60,523 nt of DNA from Gammaproteobacteria bacterium (GTDB lineage: Bacteria; Pseudomonadota; Gammaproteobacteria; Pseudomonadales; JAUIET01): the NCBI GenBank assembly GCA_030431775.1, contig JAUIHW010000023.1, forward strand, positions 1-60,523, given 5' to 3'. The notes under the pieces were generated by a model that saw only the letters and a list, made by a program, of their open reading frames with translations, searched no databases and was not told the origin of the DNA. Shown piece by piece: positions 59,948 to 60,523 of this stretch (position 1 is the first letter of the stretch; each line of letters opens with the position of its first letter). The position numbers and the translations under genes are program-made.

Positions 59948-60523
59948 ATGCTCAAAAAACGAATACACCCAGTTACATTTTCGTTTTGCCGCGTTTTAAT
60001 TGCAGCTAACCTGTTTTATACATCCGTTTACTCCCATGCACAGCAAGTGGGTTACTCAGAAGAAGTTCTAATAACCGGATCCCGCCTGGAAGTGACCGCC
60101 GCCGAATTGCCCAGCAGCTCATACCAGATTACCAATGATGAAATACAGCAACGTGCTAAGCGATCGTCGATTGACCTTATCCGGACCATTCCTGGTATTC
60201 AAATCGGCCAGCAAGGCGGAGCGGGTGGAGTGTCCGTACTTTATATGCGAGGTGGCGAACCAAACTTCACTACGGTAATGATTGATGGTGTTGTAGTAAA
60301 TGACCCGGCAAATTCACGCGGTGGCTCATTTGATTTTGCTGCCCTTGAGGTGGCACGCATCGAGCAAATTGAGGTGGTTAATGGCCCTCAGTCAGCACTA
60401 TATGGGTCCGGGTCACTAGCGGGTACGATCAACATCATCACTGAAAGTGGTGGTGACCAACCCAGCAATCGGATACGTGCTGAAATTGGCAATAATGGTT
60501 ATTACCACAGCAATATTATTACG
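59948..60523 (+). CDS. TonB-dependent outer-membrane receptor (partial, N-terminus)
   Basis: The frame is open from the ATG at 59948 to the right edge. A signal peptide (VTFSFCRVLIAANLFYTSVYSHAQQ) is followed by a TonB-box-like EEVLITGSRLEV and the plug domain (SIDLIRTIPGIQIGQQGGAGGVSVLYMRGGE, NFTTVMIDGVVVND, IEQIEVVNGPQSALYGSGSLAGTINIIT). The plug resembles BtuB-type receptors, but I find no cobalamin riboswitch in the 139 bp upstream, so the substrate is open. The barrel is outside the window. Confidence 0.88.
   Translation, partial: MLKKRIHPVTFSFCRVLIAANLFYTSVYSHAQQVGYSEEVLITGSRLEVTAAELPSSSYQITNDEIQQRAKRSSIDLIRTIPGIQIGQQGGAGGVSVLYMRGGEPNFTTVMIDGVVVNDPANSRGGSFDFAALEVARIEQIEVVNGPQSALYGSGSLAGTINIITESGGDQPSNRIRAEIGNNGYYHSNIIT

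Overview
The window looks like a chromosomal exopolysaccharide/capsule (EPS) region of a GC-rich marine gammaproteobacterium. Two things point there: Wzx/Wzy-type export genes sit beside wecB/wecC, and there are three sulfotransferases, which suggests a sulfated polymer. Around the locus lie large secreted LamG, PKD and FG-GAP proteins and the start of a TonB-dependent receptor. A Cellvibrionales-like host is my guess, with low confidence at that rank. I saw no tRNA, rRNA, CRISPR array or insertion sequence.

Layout. 1-3880: a partial giant secreted sugar dehydrogenase with repeated LamG modules. 3957-6352: a lipoprotein beta-propeller and a Sel1-repeat protein. 6563-12375: the export and chain-length machinery (two BY-kinase-type ATPases, Poly_export protein, outer-membrane barrel, Wzz). 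12445-15012: two NeuD/PglD-type acyltransferases and a GT4. 15003-24142: an unusual set made of an ACAD-fold flavoprotein, an AlkP-like protein, an HprK-like kinase fused to a GT2, an ABC exporter, a PqqD-like protein with a distinctive tail, and two NTP_transf_5-type proteins, one of which lacks its catalytic motif. 24162-28273: two Stf0-like sulfotransferases enclosing three GT2s. 28270-34000: nucleotide-sugar enzymes and a decayed regulatory head. 34189-38827: Wzy, two initiating sugar transferases and a heparinase. 38850-46800: a lower-GC cassette (PL6-like lyase, two GT4s, CapK-like and CapA-like proteins, sulfotransferase). 46791-50406: a duplicated sulfotransferase/FG-GAP unit with reciprocal decay. 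50445-55634: Wzx, a GT4, wecC and wecB. 55780-60523: an FG-GAP/LamG secreted protein, two small membrane proteins and a TonB receptor start.

How it fits together. WecB/WecC should give UDP-ManNAcA. The dehydrogenase, SDR and aminotransferase at 28-32 kb should give another uronic or amino sugar. PF02397 transferases start the repeat unit on undecaprenyl phosphate and the GT2/GT4 enzymes extend it. Sulfotransferases, acyltransferases and a methyltransferase may decorate it. Wzx flips it, Wzy polymerises it, and the Wzz, Poly_export and barrel proteins export it. Heparinase and PL6-like proteins may trim it.

Most interesting points. (1) The HprK-GT2/PqqD/ABC/NTP-transferase set at 14-24 kb looks like a RiPP-type or peptide-linked modification system inside an EPS locus. 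(2) The regulatory head at 32.9-34.0 kb is in ruins: an rfaH-like gene with an in-frame TAG and an apparent internal deletion, an EPS-type MarR gene with a frameshift and two stops, and a heparinase fused by apparent deletion to a tyrosine phosphatase. A perfect 19-bp palindrome and an ops-like element remain there. (3) The sulfotransferase/FG-GAP unit is duplicated, and each copy has lost the opposite gene.
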